From: an uncultured Eubacteriales bacterium
GTDB taxonomy: Bacteria; Bacillota; Clostridia; Oscillospirales; Acutalibacteraceae
Assembly: GCA_900321195.1 (NCBI GenBank)
Contig: ONVG01000002.1
Coordinates: 1-29,505, forward strand
Reading direction: 5' to 3'
DNA: 29,505 nt
In this document: positions 7,388 to 15,993 of the stretch, piece by piece
Layout: every line of letters begins with the position of its first letter
Numbering within the stretch: the first letter of the stretch is position 1
The notes under the pieces: generated by a model
What the model saw: the letters and a program-made list of their open reading frames with translations, nothing else
Told to the model about the DNA's origin: nothing
Database searches by the model: none
Translations under genes and position numbers: made by a program

Positions 7388-8518
7388 ATGTATAAATTGA
7401 TAAAAAAGACGGGCAGGGCAAGGCGCGGTGAGCTTATCACACCTCACGGCACAGTACAGACACCTGCTTTTATGAATGTTGCAACATGCGGAGCGATAAA
7501 GGGAGCAGTTTCTGCGCTTGACCTAAAAGACCTGCGCTGTCAGGTACAGCTTTGCAATACATACCACCTTCACCTTCGCCCCGGAGATGAAAATGTAAAA
7601 AAATTAGGCGGACTTCATAAGTTCACACGCTGGAACGGTCCCATACTTACCGACAGCGGCGGCTTTCAGGTGTTCTCCCTTGCAAAGCTCAGGAATATAA
7701 AAGAAGAGGGCGTTTATTTCTCCTCACATATCGACGGACACAGAATATTTATGGGTCCGGAGGAAAGCATGACTATACAGTCAAATTTAGGCTCGACTAT
7801 AGCTATGGCTTTTGATGAATGTATAGAAAATCCTGCCGAGTACAGCTATACCAAAAACTCATGCGACAGGACATACCGCTGGCTTTGCAGATGCAAGGAT
7901 AAAATGACGGAGCTGAACGCAAGAGATGATACTATAAACAAGCAGCAGTTCCTTTTCGGAATAAATCAGGGCGCTACCTATGACGATATCAGGATCGACC
8001 ACATGAAGCGCATCCGTGAGCTTGACCTTGACGGCTATGCAATAGGCGGTCTTGCTGTCGGTGAAACAGCCGAGGAAATGTACCATATAATAGATGTCGT
8101 TCAGGAGCATATGCCGGAGGATAAGCCAAGATATCTCATGGGCGTGGGTACGCCTGTTAATATACTCGAAGCCGTTTACAGAGGCATAGACATGTTTGAC
8201 TGCGTTATGCCGACAAGAAATGCAAGACATGCTAATGTGTTCACATGGGGCGGCAGAAGAAACATGCTCAACGAGAAATACAGCCTTGACGAAGAACCTA
8301 TCGATACAGAGTGTGACTGCCCTGTATGCAGGAATTTTACGAGAGCTTATATAAGACATCTTTTCAAAAGCGGAGAGATGCTTGCAATGCGCCTTTGCGT
8401 CATGCATAACGTATGGTTCTACAACACACTTCTTATGAGAATAAGAGAATCGATAGACAATAACACCTTTGAGAACTTTTATACTAAATATACAGCAATT
8501 CTTGACAAGAGAATATAA
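7388..8518 (+). CDS. tgt: tRNA-guanine transglycosylase
   Basis: Tgt exchanges the guanine at the wobble position of tRNAs with GUN anticodons for the queuosine precursor preQ1. The 376-residue protein is of usual length. Visible hallmarks are TDSGGFQVFSLAKLRNIKEE (Asp89 of the substrate pocket), GGLAVGE, LMGVGTPVNILEAVYRGIDM and FDCVMPTRNARHANVFTWGG, where Asp271 should be the nucleophile. The zinc site is Cys309, Cys311, Cys314 (CDCPVC) and His340. The start gives the standard N-terminus MYKLIKKTGRARRGELITPH. The Shine-Dalgarno GGAG (7371-7374) is 13 nt away, which is long. yajC follows, a common neighbour of tgt, but here it has its own promoter. Confidence 0.96.
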   Translation: MYKLIKKTGRARRGELITPHGTVQTPAFMNVATCGAIKGAVSALDLKDLRCQVQLCNTYHLHLRPGDENVKKLGGLHKFTRWNGPILTDSGGFQVFSLAKLRNIKEEGVYFSSHIDGHRIFMGPEESMTIQSNLGSTIAMAFDECIENPAEYSYTKNSCDRTYRWLCRCKDKMTELNARDDTINKQQFLFGINQGATYDDIRIDHMKRIRELDLDGYAIGGLAVGETAEEMYHIIDVVQEHMPEDKPRYLMGVGTPVNILEAVYRGIDMFDCVMPTRNARHANVFTWGGRRNMLNEKYSLDEEPIDTECDCPVCRNFTRAYIRHLFKSGEMLAMRLCVMHNVWFYNTLLMRIRESIDNNTFENFYTKYTAILDKRI

Positions 8519-8528
8519 AAAATTTCAG

Positions 8529-8557
8529 TTGAAACAAAGGGAAAAAATTGTTATAAT
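8529..8557 (+). promoter_or_regulatory. Promoter of yajC
   Basis: TTGAAA (8529-8534), a 17-bp spacer and a perfect TATAAT (8552-8557), about 35 bp upstream of the yajC start codon. Confidence 0.85.
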
Positions 8558-8592
8558 TATATGTATACTATTTTTTGAAAGGAAGAGGAACA

Positions 8593-9021
8593 ATGAATTT
8601 CAATTTTCTTGATCAGACAGCAGCTGCGGCAGGTAATGCTCAGCAGGCAGGCGGCAATAACGTATGGCAGATGATACTTACAATAGGAATATGGGTAGTA
8701 GTTATAGTAGCTGCATATTTCCTTTTTATCCGTCCTCAGAAGAAAAGACAGAAGGAAGAAGAAGAACTCAGAAACGGTATTGAGATAGGCGACGATGTGA
8801 CAACAATAGGCGGTATCGTAGGCAGAGTAATATCCGTCCGTGACGATGACGAAACATTCATAATTGAAACAGGCAGTGAACAAACAAGAATGCGTTTCAA
8901 GAAATGGGCTATCGCTTCTGTTGATACTCCCGACAAGCAGCCTAAGGCAAAGGAAGAAAAAGCAGCAAAGGCTGAAAAAGCTGAAAAGACTGAAAAGGAA
9001 AGCAAGAAATACTACGACTGA
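8593..9021 (+). CDS. yajC: Preprotein translocase subunit YajC
   Basis: YajC is a small inner-membrane partner of SecDF and the SecYEG translocon. The 142-residue product has a Gln/Ala/Gly-rich N-terminus, one membrane helix (about 24-44), then the family block FLFIRPQKKRQKEEEELRNG and IEIGDDVTTIGGIVGRVISV. The last ~30 residues are a Lys/Ala/Glu tail that continues past the usual family end. ATG 8593 follows GGAAGAGG; the longer frame from 8575 begins at a TTG that overlaps the ribosome binding site. It has its own promoter and terminator. secD and secF are not in the window. Confidence 0.93.
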   Translation: MNFNFLDQTAAAAGNAQQAGGNNVWQMILTIGIWVVVIVAAYFLFIRPQKKRQKEEEELRNGIEIGDDVTTIGGIVGRVISVRDDDETFIIETGSEQTRMRFKKWAIASVDTPDKQPKAKEEKAAKAEKAEKTEKESKKYYD

Positions 9022-9031
9022 TATATATTTC

Positions 9032-9062
9032 TGCGGCGGCTTTACGGCTGCCGCATTTTTTT
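9032..9062 (+). terminator. Terminator after yajC
   Basis: TGCGGC pairs with GCCGCA; the stem is extended by a G-T wobble and two more pairs. A run of seven T (9056-9062) follows. Confidence 0.9.
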
Positions 9063-9082
9063 ACATCAAACATAAAAAAATG

Positions 9083-9111
9083 TTGATAAAAATGTAAGGA
9101 CAATGTATAAT
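9083..9111 (+). promoter_or_regulatory. Promoter of hisS-aspS
   Basis: TTGATA (9083-9088), a 17-bp spacer and a perfect TATAAT (9106-9111). The leader of about 50 nt is too short for a T-box. Confidence 0.85.
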
Positions 9112-9125
9112 AAAGTGGAATAGTC

Positions 9126-9142
9126 AGGCGGTAAAGCCGCCT
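9126..9142 (+). promoter_or_regulatory. Leader hairpin upstream of hisS
   Basis: AGGCGG and CCGCCT pair around the loop TAAAG in the short 5' leader of hisS, about 25 nt before the start codon. It could affect mRNA stability or access to the ribosome binding site; no regulator is known from the sequence. Confidence 0.45.
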
Positions 9143-9167
9143 ATCTTCAAGAAGGGAAGCGAAGAAA

Positions 9168-10469
9168 ATGAAGTTGATAACAAATAAGGTGTACGGCGCA
9201 GAGGATATCCTCCCTGCCGACAGCTACAAATGGCAGTTCGTTGAAAATATCATGCGTGAACAGGCTCGTTCATACGGATTCAGGGAGATACGCACGCCTG
9301 TATTTGAACACACAGAGCTTTTCAACCGCTCTGTAGGCGACACAACAGATATAGTACAAAAGGAAATGTACACCTTCACGACTAAGGGCGGAGACTCTCT
9401 CTCCCTTAAACCCGAAGGCACGGCAGGCGCAGCAAGAGCTATGCTCGAACACGGTATATACAATGACGGATATCCGATAAAGGTCTATTACCTGACTGGC
9501 TGCTACAGATATGAAAAGAAGAATTTCGGCAGACAGAGAGAATTCCACCAGTTCGGAATGGAGGTCTACGGCGCAGCTTCAGCTTTTGCGGATGCAGAGG
9601 TCATGTGTGCGGCAAATTCCATATTTGAAAGACTCGGCGTAAAGAATATAACTCTTGAAATAAACTCTATCGGCTGTCCCGAATGCAGACCGAAATACCT
9701 TGCGGCTTTAAGGGAATATTTCGGAAGCCGCGAGGAAGAGCTTTGTGATACGTGCCGTTCAAGACTTGCAAGAAATCCCATGAGGATACTTGACTGCAAA
9801 AGTCCGATATGCTCGGAGATAGCAAAAAATGCCCCGAAAGTACTTGATTATCTTTGTGACGACTGCAGCAAGCATTTCGACAATGTAAAGAGCTGTCTTG
9901 ACGCAGCGGAAATACACTACAAGGTAAATCCGACAATAGTTCGCGGACTTGATTACTATACAAGGACAGTATTTGAGTTCGTTACACCCGATATAGGCAC
10001 TGTATGCGGCGGCGGAAGATATGACGGACTTATCGAGGAGCTTGGCGGTCAGCACACACCGTCACTCGGATATGCGCTCGGTATCGAAAGACTTCTCCTC
10101 ATGCTCGAAAAGCAGAATATAGAGATACCTCAGCCGCCTGTATGCGACCTCTATGTCGTAGGTCTTGGCGATGCTGCAAAGGTAAAAGCCTTCAATATAA
10201 TCGAAGGCGTAAGAAGCGCTTCTCTCATAGCAGAGGGCGATATAGTAGGACGCGCTTTAAGACCGCAGATGAAATATGCCGACAAGATAAAGGCTAAATT
10301 CGTAATGGTAATAGGCGACAGTGAGCTTGAAGAAAACTGCGCAAAGCTAAAGAACATGGAAACTCACGAGGAAAGAGATGTACCGCTTGACGAGGGATTC
10401 TTTGACAAGTTCTATTCGGCTTATATGGACAACAATAATTCAAAGCTGCTCGAACAGCTTGAAGTATGA
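9168..10469 (+). CDS. hisS: Histidyl-tRNA synthetase
   Basis: This class II synthetase charges tRNA-His with histidine. The 433-residue length fits bacterial HisRS. Motifs in order: FNRSVGDTTDIVQKEMYTF and LKPEGTAGAARAMLEHG near the N-terminus; motif 2, YRYEKKNFGRQREFHQFGME; the HisRS-specific block VRGLDYYTRTVFEFV; and motif 3, GGGRYDGLIEELGGQ with SLGYALGIERL. The C-terminal ~95 residues form the anticodon-binding domain. ATG 9168 is preceded by GAAGGGAAGCGAAG. aspS begins at once downstream, an arrangement common in Firmicutes, and both likely share the promoter at 9083. Confidence 0.97.
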   Translation: MKLITNKVYGAEDILPADSYKWQFVENIMREQARSYGFREIRTPVFEHTELFNRSVGDTTDIVQKEMYTFTTKGGDSLSLKPEGTAGAARAMLEHGIYNDGYPIKVYYLTGCYRYEKKNFGRQREFHQFGMEVYGAASAFADAEVMCAANSIFERLGVKNITLEINSIGCPECRPKYLAALREYFGSREEELCDTCRSRLARNPMRILDCKSPICSEIAKNAPKVLDYLCDDCSKHFDNVKSCLDAAEIHYKVNPTIVRGLDYYTRTVFEFVTPDIGTVCGGGRYDGLIEELGGQHTPSLGYALGIERLLLMLEKQNIEIPQPPVCDLYVVGLGDAAKVKAFNIIEGVRSASLIAEGDIVGRALRPQMKYADKIKAKFVMVIGDSELEENCAKLKNMETHEERDVPLDEGFFDKFYSAYMDNNNSKLLEQLEV

Positions 10470-10498
10470 TAAAATTTCAGGAAAAGGAAGTATATACT

Positions 10499-12280
10499 AT
10501 GGCAGAATTTTTAACAGGTCTGAAAAGAACCAACTACTGCGGTGAGCTTCGTGCGGAAAATATCGGCAGTGAAGTCGTTGTATGCGGCTGGACACAGCGT
10601 CAGAGAGACCTCGGTCAGCTCATATTTATCGATCTGCGTGACAGAACAGGTATAGTGCAGCTTGCTTTTGACGACGGCACAGACAAGGCTGTATTCGACA
10701 AGGCATCATCTGTACGTTCCGAATACGTTCTTGCGGCAAGAGGTATCGTCCGTGAAAGAAGCTCCAAAAACAAGGATATCCCGACAGGCGATATAGAAAT
10801 AGAAGTAAAGGAGCTGAGAATACTCTCCGAAAGCGAAACTCCGCCCTTTGAGATAATCGACAACTGCCCGACTGCCGAGCTTACAAGGCTTAAATACCGC
10901 TATCTCGACCTTAGAAGACCTGAGCTTCTCAACAACATGATATTCCGTCATAAAGTGGCAAAGGTAACGCGCGACTACTTTGACGAGAACGGTTTTATCG
11001 AGCTTGAAACACCTATGCTCATAAAATCCACACCCGAAGGCGCAAGAGATTTCCTCGTACCTTCAAGAATACACAAAGGCTCATTCTATGCTCTGCCGCA
11101 GTCGCCGCAGATGTATAAACAGCTCTGCATGGTGGCAGGCTTTGACAGATATATGCAGATAGCAAGATGCTTCCGTGATGAAGACCTTCGCGCAGACCGT
11201 CAGCCTGAGTTTACACAGATAGACCTTGAAATGTCATTCGTTGACATGGAGGATATACTTCAGATAGGTGAGGGATATATAAAGCGTCTGTTCAAGGATG
11301 TTATGGATATAGATATCCCCACCCCGTTCCCGCGCTATACATACAATGAAGTAATGGAACGTTTCGGCTCGGATAAGCCTGATACACGTTTCGGAATGGA
11401 GCTTTTCGACATAACCGATATAGTAAAAGACACAAGCTTTGCAGTATTCAAGGGTGCAATAGAAAACGGCGGCTCTGTAAGAGGCATAACAGCAAAGGGC
11501 GCTGTCAAGACCTATACAAGAAAAGAAATAGACAAAATGACAGAGTTCGTTCGCGGAATAGGCGCAAAGGGACTCGCATGGATAAGATGGACAGATGACG
11601 GCATATCATCAAGCTTTGCAAAATTCATGTCAGAGGATGAGATGAAAGCGATACTTGAAAAAGCAGGCGCAGAAAAAGGCGATGTTGTAATGATAGTTGC
11701 CGACAGTGATAATAACACCGTGTTCTCAACACTCGGCGCTGTCCGTGTTGAGTGTGCAAAAAGGCTCGGAATTATCGGTGACGGCTATAATTTCCTCTGG
11801 GTAGTAAAATTCCCGTTCTTCGAGTTCGACAAGGAAAGCGGAGAATGGCTCGCTATGCACCATCCCTTCACTTCACCGACAGACGACTGCATGGACAAGC
11901 TTGACGGAAACAAGGGCGAGGTATATGCAAAGGCTTATGATATGGTACTCAACGGCATTGAGCTTTCATCAGGCTCTATACGTATCACAAATCCCGACCT
12001 GCAAAAGAAGATGTTCAGCATGTTGGGACTGAGCGACGAAGAAGCATATACAAAGTTCGGTTTCCTCATGGATGCATTCAAATACGGCGCACCGCCTCAC
12101 GGAGGTATGGGTATCGGACTTGACAGACTTGTAATGCAGATGCTCAAGGCTCCGACACTGCGTGACGTTGTACTTTTCCCGAAGGTACAGAATGCAAGCG
12201 AGCCGATGACAAATGCACCGGCAGGCGTAGACCCGCAGCAGCTCACAGACCTCGGAATAAAGACAGTAGAAAACGAATAA
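10499..12280 (+). CDS. aspS: Aspartyl-tRNA synthetase, bacterial type
   Basis: This class II synthetase charges tRNA-Asp. The 593-residue product has the full bacterial layout. The N-terminal OB-fold anticodon-binding domain contains VVCGWTQRQRDLGQLIFIDL, and the catalytic core contains LKYRYLDLRRPEL, STPEGARDFLVPSR, LPQSPQMYKQLCMVAGFDRY and FRDEDLRADRQPEFTQIDLE. A GAD insertion (about 290-420) follows, then motif 3, GAPPHGGMGIGLDRLVMQML. ATG 10499 has AAGGAAG 8 nt upstream; the in-frame ATG at 10466, which overlaps the hisS stop, has a weaker site and would add 11 residues. It is cotranscribed with hisS. The sequence alone does not show whether it also misacylates tRNA-Asn. Confidence 0.97.
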   Translation: MAEFLTGLKRTNYCGELRAENIGSEVVVCGWTQRQRDLGQLIFIDLRDRTGIVQLAFDDGTDKAVFDKASSVRSEYVLAARGIVRERSSKNKDIPTGDIEIEVKELRILSESETPPFEIIDNCPTAELTRLKYRYLDLRRPELLNNMIFRHKVAKVTRDYFDENGFIELETPMLIKSTPEGARDFLVPSRIHKGSFYALPQSPQMYKQLCMVAGFDRYMQIARCFRDEDLRADRQPEFTQIDLEMSFVDMEDILQIGEGYIKRLFKDVMDIDIPTPFPRYTYNEVMERFGSDKPDTRFGMELFDITDIVKDTSFAVFKGAIENGGSVRGITAKGAVKTYTRKEIDKMTEFVRGIGAKGLAWIRWTDDGISSSFAKFMSEDEMKAILEKAGAEKGDVVMIVADSDNNTVFSTLGAVRVECAKRLGIIGDGYNFLWVVKFPFFEFDKESGEWLAMHHPFTSPTDDCMDKLDGNKGEVYAKAYDMVLNGIELSSGSIRITNPDLQKKMFSMLGLSDEEAYTKFGFLMDAFKYGAPPHGGMGIGLDRLVMQMLKAPTLRDVVLFPKVQNASEPMTNAPAGVDPQQLTDLGIKTVENE

Positions 12281-12284
12281 AAAT

Positions 12285-12321
12285 AAAGGACTATTACAAG
12301 AGCTTTGTAATAGTCCTTTTT
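12285..12321. terminator. Bidirectional terminator between aspS and HD-GYP gene
   Basis: A perfect 15-bp stem (12285-12299 with 12305-12319) has the loop GAGCT. T-rich tails lie on both strands, so it can end both aspS and the convergent minus-strand gene. Confidence 0.93.
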
Positions 12322-12336
12322 ATATCCAAAAATCTG

Positions 12337-13611
12337 TCAGTCGGCGTTAGCCTTGGCAATAGCATCTATCTCTGTTCTTATGTTCAGAAAAGCATCAGTT
12401 ACAACAGGGTCAAACTTCTTTCCCCTCTGCTCCTTTATTATGTTAAAAACCTTTTCTGTCGGCATTGCGTCTTTGTATATCCTCTTTGCCGCAAGCGCAT
12501 CAAAGAAGTCCGCTATAGTCATTATCCTTGCGCACAGCGGTATCTCACTTCCGATTATTCCGTAAGGATATCCCGAACCGTCCCAGCATTCGTGGTGATA
12601 AAGCGCAACAGACTTTGCTATTTTAAGAAATTCCTCATCCTCTATATCAGACATAGACTGCTCGATTATCTTCTTTCCGTTGACTGTGTGATTTTTTATG
12701 GCGTTGAATTCTTCATCCGTGAGCTTTCCGGGTTTTAAAAGTATCGCATCAGGAACAGTTATCTTTCCTATGTCGTGCAAAGGCGCTGATATTATCGTAT
12801 CATGCATATAACGCTCCGTCAGTATGTCGGAATATGCTCCTGTCCTTGCAAGCTCCTTTACAAGCGCTTCAACATATTCACTCGTTCTTTTAACATGCTT
12901 TCCGGTGTTGCCGTCCCTGGCTTCGATTATGTTTGAAAAGCTTATTATTATCTGATGCTGCATACGCTCTATTGCGGCTATCTTTTCATCAACGTTTTCA
13001 TCAAGCTTGCTTCTCTTGCTGTCGATAGAGTCTACAACTCTTCCGGTGTATATTACCGAAACAAACAGGCTAAGACCGCAGTTTAAAATAAGCAGCCATC
13101 TTGATACATCCGGCGGCAGCATTATCGGCGGATCATAGTCATTAAAAAAGACGAGCAAACATATAAATGTGACAGACGCAACAAAAACGATCACGCCTCT
13201 TGCAAGATTAGCGACCTCGCCCTTATTGCTTATAAAAACGGACAAGAACATCAGCGGTATGAGCAGGAACTGAAATCCGGGTTTAAGTCCAAAAAACGCC
13301 ACACAGCATATCTGATGCAGGAACAGCTCCATAATAGTTATTAGCGTACACGGGAACCATGAGCCTTTGAAATATTTAAGTATTATAACGAAAGCCGCAT
13401 AAAGCGCTACACAGATAGTATCAAAAAGCACAAGCGAAGGCACCTTTTGTATAGAAAAAACAATAATATATGCCGTATGAAGTACGACACATATAAGGAA
13501 AAACATATTAAGCGGCGCTGTCAGGGAGGCAAAATCGGAATAATCCTTGTCTTCATTATAAGCCGGCGTACCCATAAAAAATTCTGTAAATTTTTTTCTG
13601 TTGTCCGTCAT
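12337..13611 (-). CDS. Membrane HD-GYP domain protein (putative c-di-GMP phosphodiesterase)
   Basis: HD-GYP domains hydrolyse cyclic di-GMP. The 424-residue protein has about six hydrophobic helices between residues 32 and 190, a short linker, then the HD-GYP domain (about 220-420). Catalytic landmarks are EARDGNTGKHVKR, HDIGK (His279-Asp280), KPGKLTDEEFNAIKNH, HHECWDGSGYP (339-349) and ADFFDALAAKR. All key positions look intact. The membrane part resembles no sensor domain I can name. The start at 13611 has GGAG about 9 nt upstream. It stands alone, is convergent with aspS, and has a likely promoter at 13670-13698. The substrate is inferred from the family only. Confidence 0.9.
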   Translation of the reverse strand: MTDNRKKFTEFFMGTPAYNEDKDYSDFASLTAPLNMFFLICVVLHTAYIIVFSIQKVPSLVLFDTICVALYAAFVIILKYFKGSWFPCTLITIMELFLHQICCVAFFGLKPGFQFLLIPLMFLSVFISNKGEVANLARGVIVFVASVTFICLLVFFNDYDPPIMLPPDVSRWLLILNCGLSLFVSVIYTGRVVDSIDSKRSKLDENVDEKIAAIERMQHQIIISFSNIIEARDGNTGKHVKRTSEYVEALVKELARTGAYSDILTERYMHDTIISAPLHDIGKITVPDAILLKPGKLTDEEFNAIKNHTVNGKKIIEQSMSDIEDEEFLKIAKSVALYHHECWDGSGYPYGIIGSEIPLCARIMTIADFFDALAAKRIYKDAMPTEKVFNIIKEQRGKKFDPVVTDAFLNIRTEIDAIAKANAD

Positions 13612-13669
13612 TCATATCACGCTCCGTATATATAAAAAGCATTCGATTTAAAAGCTAAAATTATGTATT

Positions 13670-13698
13670 ATTATAACATAAAAATACATAATTAGCAA
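13670..13698 (-). promoter_or_regulatory. Promoter of HD-GYP gene
   Basis: On the minus strand, TTGCTA (13698-13693), a 17-bp spacer and a perfect TATAAT (13675-13670). The -35 box matches consensus at four of six positions. Confidence 0.65.
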
Positions 13699-13763
13699 TA
13701 TTTTTTGTTTATAAATCAGAATAATTTTCAAATAAGCAATTATTCTTTAAAGGAGTTGACAAT

Positions 13764-14624
13764 GTGTTTTTGAATGCAAGACTGAAAATAATATCCGCCG
13801 CCGTCCTTGTTTCCGTCATTGCGCTTATTGCGGCACTAAGCTCCGAGCTGTACGAGGTGCCTGCATCAGCACAGGAAGAAACAGAAATAGCCGTTATAAT
13901 GTATCACGGCTTTGTAAAGGACAGGAGCTTTCAGAACAAGTACATGATATCACCGTCATATTTTGAAAGCGACCTGCGTTACCTCACGGAAAACGGATAT
14001 CATACGATATTTGTAAGTGAGCTTACCGAGCATCTTGAAAATAACTCTCCCCTGCCCGACAAGCCTGTAATACTGACATTTGATGACGGCTATTATAATA
14101 ACTATGCCTATGCATATCCTCTTCTGAAAAAATATAACTGCAAGGCTGTACTCTCTCCAATAGGAAAAGCCGCAGATGATGCCGAAGGCGAAACGGTAAG
14201 GAACGCAAAATATTCTCAGTGCAAATGGAGCGAGCTTGCGGAAATGCAGGAGTCAGGTCTTGTAGAGATACAGAACCATACCTACGACCTGCATAAAATA
14301 CACGGTGATATACAGGGACTTGAAAAACAGGACGGTGAAACAGACTCCGCTTATGAAAAACGCATAAGTGACGACCTTCTCAAATTCAATAAGCGTATGA
14401 AGGAGGAGCTGTCACTCTCCCCTACCGCGCTTACTTTGCCTTTCGGCGCAGGCAGAGATAAGGTTTTAAGCATTGCCCGTGAGCTTGGCTTCAAAGCTGT
14501 GCTTGACTGTGAGGAAAAGATCAGCCATCTCAGCGCCGGAGATACGCCTTACATCCTGCACAGATTTCTGCGGCCGAATGATATTTCAAGCGAAGATTTT
14601 TTCGGCTCTGTTATGAGCAAATAA
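13764..14624 (+). CDS. Membrane-anchored polysaccharide deacetylase (NodB domain)
   Basis: This is a carbohydrate esterase family 4-like protein expected to remove N-acetyl groups from peptidoglycan or another wall polysaccharide outside the cell. The 286-residue product has an N-terminal hydrophobic segment (about 9-26, signal anchor or signal peptide). The NodB motifs are VILTFDDGYYNN (motif 1, catalytic and metal Asp), EIQNHTYDLH (motif 2, metal His) and LTLPFGAGRDKVLSIARELG (motif 3 region). The first motif-3 residue, usually Arg, is not obvious. The start is GTG 13764, preceded by AAAGGAG at 9 nt; the ATG two bases upstream is in a closed frame. An amidase follows 20 bp later, so the pair likely acts on the cell wall. 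Confidence 0.9.
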   Translation: MFLNARLKIISAAVLVSVIALIAALSSELYEVPASAQEETEIAVIMYHGFVKDRSFQNKYMISPSYFESDLRYLTENGYHTIFVSELTEHLENNSPLPDKPVILTFDDGYYNNYAYAYPLLKKYNCKAVLSPIGKAADDAEGETVRNAKYSQCKWSELAEMQESGLVEIQNHTYDLHKIHGDIQGLEKQDGETDSAYEKRISDDLLKFNKRMKEELSLSPTALTLPFGAGRDKVLSIARELGFKAVLDCEEKISHLSAGDTPYILHRFLRPNDISSEDFFGSVMSK

Positions 14625-14644
14625 ATATTCTCAGGAGGAACAGT

Positions 14645-15388
14645 ATGCCAGATGTATTTTTAAGCCCGTCAAGTCAGGAGTTCAACCCTTATATAAACGG
14701 CGGCAATGAGGAATATTACATGAATATAATAGCCGACGCCATGATACCCTATCTTGAAGCAAGCGGTATCTCATACGGCAGGAACACGACTTCGGGAAGC
14801 TTTATCGATTCTGTAAGGGCATCCAATGCAAACGACTACAAGCTTCATCTTGCGATACACTCAAACGCATCCGCGCCGCAGAATGCCGGAAAGGCACAGG
14901 GTACACAGGTCTATTATTATCCGCAGAGCGAAAACAGCAAGCGCGCGGCGGATATATTTGCAAACAACTTCAAGGAGATATATCCTGTACCGTCAAAGGT
15001 AAACACCGTACCTACAACAGTTCTGAGTGAAGTAGTCAAGACAAAAGCGCCTGCCATACTCATAGAAGTCGCTTATCACGACAACGAGCAGGACGCTCAG
15101 TGGATAAGGGACAATATAAACTCAATAGCCGAAAATCTGGTCATTTCAATAGGCGACTTTTTAGGAAAAGAAATAAAGATGCCTGATACGGCAAAGAAAG
15201 GAAGAGTCAATACAAACGGCACAAATCTCAATCTCCGCGCCCAGCCGACTGTAAATTCCGCAGTCATAGGAAAGATCCCCGATAATACAGTTATACCGCT
15301 GTTTGAAAGCGCAAACGGCTGGTATCTTACGGAATATAAGCAGACAGGCGGCTATGTCAGCGGAAAATATATTTTGCCTGAAAAATAA
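14645..15388 (+). CDS. N-acetylmuramoyl-L-alanine amidase (Amidase_3-like) with SH3 domain
   Basis: The predicted enzyme cleaves the amide between MurNAc and L-Ala in peptidoglycan. It has 247 residues: an Amidase_3-like domain (1-175) and a bacterial SH3 domain (about 185-245, NGTNLNLRAQPTVNSAVIGK). Visible active-site candidates are Glu22/Glu23, His72 in AIHSNAS, and Glu141 in ILIEVAYHDN. The first zinc-binding His of the usual 'GHG' loop is absent; the equivalent stretch reads LSPSSQEFNPY, as in a variant clostridial subgroup. No signal peptide is present, so release may depend on another route or on lysis. ATG 14645 follows AGGAGG at 6 nt. It is probably cotranscribed with the deacetylase. 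Confidence 0.83.
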   Translation: MPDVFLSPSSQEFNPYINGGNEEYYMNIIADAMIPYLEASGISYGRNTTSGSFIDSVRASNANDYKLHLAIHSNASAPQNAGKAQGTQVYYYPQSENSKRAADIFANNFKEIYPVPSKVNTVPTTVLSEVVKTKAPAILIEVAYHDNEQDAQWIRDNINSIAENLVISIGDFLGKEIKMPDTAKKGRVNTNGTNLNLRAQPTVNSAVIGKIPDNTVIPLFESANGWYLTEYKQTGGYVSGKYILPEK

Positions 15389-15467
15389 GTGAAAATATCA
15401 CATGTGCAAAAAGTTTAAAGATAATTGTAGGATATACACAAAATTTTCAGTCTTATAAATTTATCGG

Positions 15468-15496
15468 TTTACAAAATGACAGTATTATGATATATT
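15468..15496 (+). promoter_or_regulatory. Promoter of perR
   Basis: TTTACA (15468-15473), a 17-bp spacer and TATATT (15491-15496), about 40 bp before the perR start. Confidence 0.75.
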
Positions 15497-15505
15497 TATA
15501 TATAA

Positions 15506-15519
15506 ATAAGAATAGTTAT
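15506..15519 (+). promoter_or_regulatory. Possible PerR-type operator
   Basis: A short dyad, ATAA-6 nt-TTAT, lies between the -10 box and the ribosome binding site of perR in a very AT-rich setting. It loosely resembles PerR/Fur boxes. Autoregulation would be typical of the family, but the match is weak. Confidence 0.3.
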
Positions 15520-15537
15520 CGTTTTGGAGGGATAAAA

Positions 15538-15939
15538 ATGCAGAATAAACTCAATTTCAGTGCAAAGCGTGAAGCAATATACAAAACGATAGCCGAATCA
15601 AAGGAACATCCCGCGGCAGAATGGATATATGAAAGACTTAAACACGATATCCCCGACCTTAGCCTCGGTACTGTATATAGAAATATAGCAGTATTCAAGG
15701 AAATGGGGATAATAAAGTCTGTAGGAGTGTACAACGGTCTGGAAAGATACGACTGTGATGTTCAGCCGCACTCACACTTTATATGTAAAAAATGCTTCAG
15801 TATATCCGATGTGCCAAAGGGCAGGAATTTTATTGACAAAAGCATGTATGATTTTGTCGAAAAGGAATGCGGAGCAAGTGTCACAGGACACAGTGTGGAT
15901 TTTTACGGTATCTGTATCAGCTGCCGTGAAAAAAAGTAA
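15538..15939 (+). CDS. perR: Fur-family peroxide regulator PerR
   Basis: PerR is a metal-dependent repressor that senses H2O2 through iron-catalysed oxidation of histidines. The 133-residue protein has a winged-helix region (HPAAEWIYERL to LGTVYRNIAVFKEMGI). The residues of the regulatory metal site are all present: His24, Asp72, His78, His80 and Asp91. Asp at the last position, rather than Glu, favours PerR over Fur. The structural zinc site is Cys83/Cys86 and Cys126/Cys129. ATG 15538 follows GGAGG at 7 nt. Reverse rubrerythrin, a classic PerR target in clostridia, follows 54 bp later. Confidence 0.9.
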   Translation: MQNKLNFSAKREAIYKTIAESKEHPAAEWIYERLKHDIPDLSLGTVYRNIAVFKEMGIIKSVGVYNGLERYDCDVQPHSHFICKKCFSISDVPKGRNFIDKSMYDFVEKECGASVTGHSVDFYGICISCREKK

Positions 15940-15943
15940 TGTC

Positions 15944-15959
15944 GGCATACGAATATGCC
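15944..15959 (+). other. Intercistronic hairpin between perR and rubrerythrin
   Basis: GGCATA and TATGCC pair around the tetraloop CGAA. No U-run follows, so it is more likely an mRNA processing or stability element than a full terminator. Confidence 0.4.
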
Positions 15960-15993
15960 TGATATAAAAAATAAAAAAACGGAGGTAACAATT

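Noticed and set aside
9022..9167. T-box riboswitch upstream of hisS
   Set aside because: A strong promoter at 9083-9111 leaves only about 50 nt of leader, too short for a T-box, and no T-box core sequence is seen.
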